Shown piece after piece: positions 5,264 through 6,012 of a stretch of 6,012 bases of DNA; position 1 is the stretch's first letter, and every line of letters begins with the position of its first letter. The stretch is from positions 1 to 6,012 of the forward strand of contig JAEWPS010000046.1 in NCBI GenBank assembly GCA_023460515.1. The letters are read 5' to 3'. The position numbers were made by a program, and so were the translations under genes. The stretch is from Bacillota bacterium. Its GTDB lineage: Bacteria > Bacillota > Clostridia > TANB77 > CAG-465. The notes beneath the pieces are model-generated. The model was given only the letters and a program-made list of their open reading frames with translations, ran no database searches and was not told the DNA's origin.

Positions 5264-6012
5264 CTAAAGAGATTCTATTAAAGAACTCATAAGATTTATA
5301 AATTTAGTTTTAGCCATATTTGAAGTTTCAATAACTTCTTCATGGTTTAAAGGTTGTTTAAGTATTCCTGCTGCCATATTTGTTAAACATGATATACCTA
5401 TAACATTCATTCCACTATGGTTAGCAACGATTACTTCAGGAACAGTAGACATACCAACAGCATCTCCACCTAAAGTTCTTACCATTCTTATTTCAGCTGG
5501 TGTTTCGTAAGAAGGTCCTGTCATTAAAGTATAAACTCCTTCTTTCACATCTATGTTAATTTTTTTTGCTATGTCTTTAGTCTTTTCAATTAAATCGCTA
5601 TTATATGCATTAGACATATCTGGGAATCTTGTCCCAAAATCACTTAAGTTTTTACCTATTAAAGGGTTATTTCCAGAAAGATTTATATGATCGTTTATAA
5701 TCATAAGATCTCCAGGCTTAAAGTCTACATTAACTGCTCCAGCAGCATTTGTAACTATAATAGTTTCTATTCCTAATAACTTCATTACTCTTATAGGGAA
5801 AGTAACTTCATCCATATTATATCCTTCATAGTAGTGAAATCTACCTTGCATAGCAACAACAGTCTTTCCTTTTAGTGTTCCGATTACTAATCTGCTTTTA
5901 TGTCCTTCAACTGTCGAAACAGGGAAGTTTGGTATTGTTTCATAAGGATAGAATTCAGGATTTTCAATTAGGTCTGCTAAATCACCTAGCCCTGAGCCAA
6001 GTATTAAACCGA
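5264..6012 (-). CDS. punA: purine nucleoside phosphorylase, trimeric type (5' end outside window)
   Basis: Cytoplasmic salvage enzyme that splits purine nucleosides with phosphate to give base and ribose-1-phosphate. 248 residues are visible; about 20-25 N-terminal residues lie beyond the window. The frame runs to the edge, so an internal Met at 5849-5851 is not the start. Signature parts, in order: LGSGLGD (phosphate loop), VEGHKSRLV, MQGRFHYYEGY (Arg, His and Tyr at the active site), VTNAAGAVN, NDHINLSGNNPL, GPSYETPAEIR, GMSTVPE, SCLTNMAAG and LNHEEV. These match human-type PNP residues Ser33, His64, Arg84, His86, Tyr88, Glu201, Met219, Ser220, Asn243 and His257. The Glu/Asn pair predicts preference for inosine and guanosine over adenosine. 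It lies on the same strand as nupC but in a separate transcript. Confidence 0.95.
   Translation of the reverse strand, partial: GLILGSGLGDLADLIENPEFYPYETIPNFPVSTVEGHKSRLVIGTLKGKTVVAMQGRFHYYEGYNMDEVTFPIRVMKLLGIETIIVTNAAGAVNVDFKPGDLMIINDHINLSGNNPLIGKNLSDFGTRFPDMSNAYNSDLIEKTKDIAKKINIDVKEGVYTLMTGPSYETPAEIRMVRTLGGDAVGMSTVPEVIVANHSGMNVIGISCLTNMAAGILKQPLNHEEVIETSNMAKTKFINLMSSLIESL

Noticed and set aside
5849..5851. Internal ATG as the start of the purine nucleoside phosphorylase
   Set aside because: The frame continues upstream to the window edge with essential family motifs (LGSGLGD, VEGHKSRLV), so the true start is outside.

Overview
The window is low-GC DNA with strong AGGAGG-type ribosome binding sites, short intergenic gaps, hairpin-plus-U-tract terminators and a T-box leader. 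This fits a Firmicute, most likely Clostridium sensu stricto; the protein sequences look clostridial, but I cannot name the species from sequence alone.

Layout from left to right. The 5' end of asparaginyl-tRNA synthetase (asnS, minus strand, cut by the window start) lies behind an Asn-type T-box riboswitch of about 280 nt with its own promoter (110-459). Divergent from it is a small protein with an N-terminal coiled coil and a cytochrome b5/MAPR-like C-terminal domain that lacks any histidine (505-948). It converges, over a shared bidirectional terminator, on a calcineurin-like metallophosphoesterase (979-1680, minus). Divergent from that is an M24-family Xaa-Pro-type metallopeptidase (1791-2867, plus), which converges over a second shared terminator on type I signal peptidase (lepB, 2895-3440, minus). 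Next on the minus strand is a NupC-type concentrative nucleoside transporter (3560-4780, TTG start). A gap of about 480 bp follows, and then a purine nucleoside phosphorylase (5264 to beyond the window end, minus).

Almost every gene is its own transcription unit: each pair is divergent with promoters between, convergent with a terminator between, or tandem with a terminator between. The functional links are loose. NupC and the phosphorylase form a nucleoside uptake-and-salvage pair although they are separated by a terminator. asnS is controlled by uncharged tRNA-Asn. LepB, the peptidase and the phosphoesterase are housekeeping functions.

The least explained part is the nupC-pnp gap. Its left portion (4801-5078) is about 14% GC by hand count. 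It then changes abruptly to an island of about 39% GC (5079-5192) that carries a possible 39-aa single-helix membrane peptide on the plus strand and overlaps a perfect 13-bp inverted repeat. I found no CRISPR array, rRNA, tRNA or intact mobile element, and no clear new multi-gene system; this is mostly an ordinary core-genome region.
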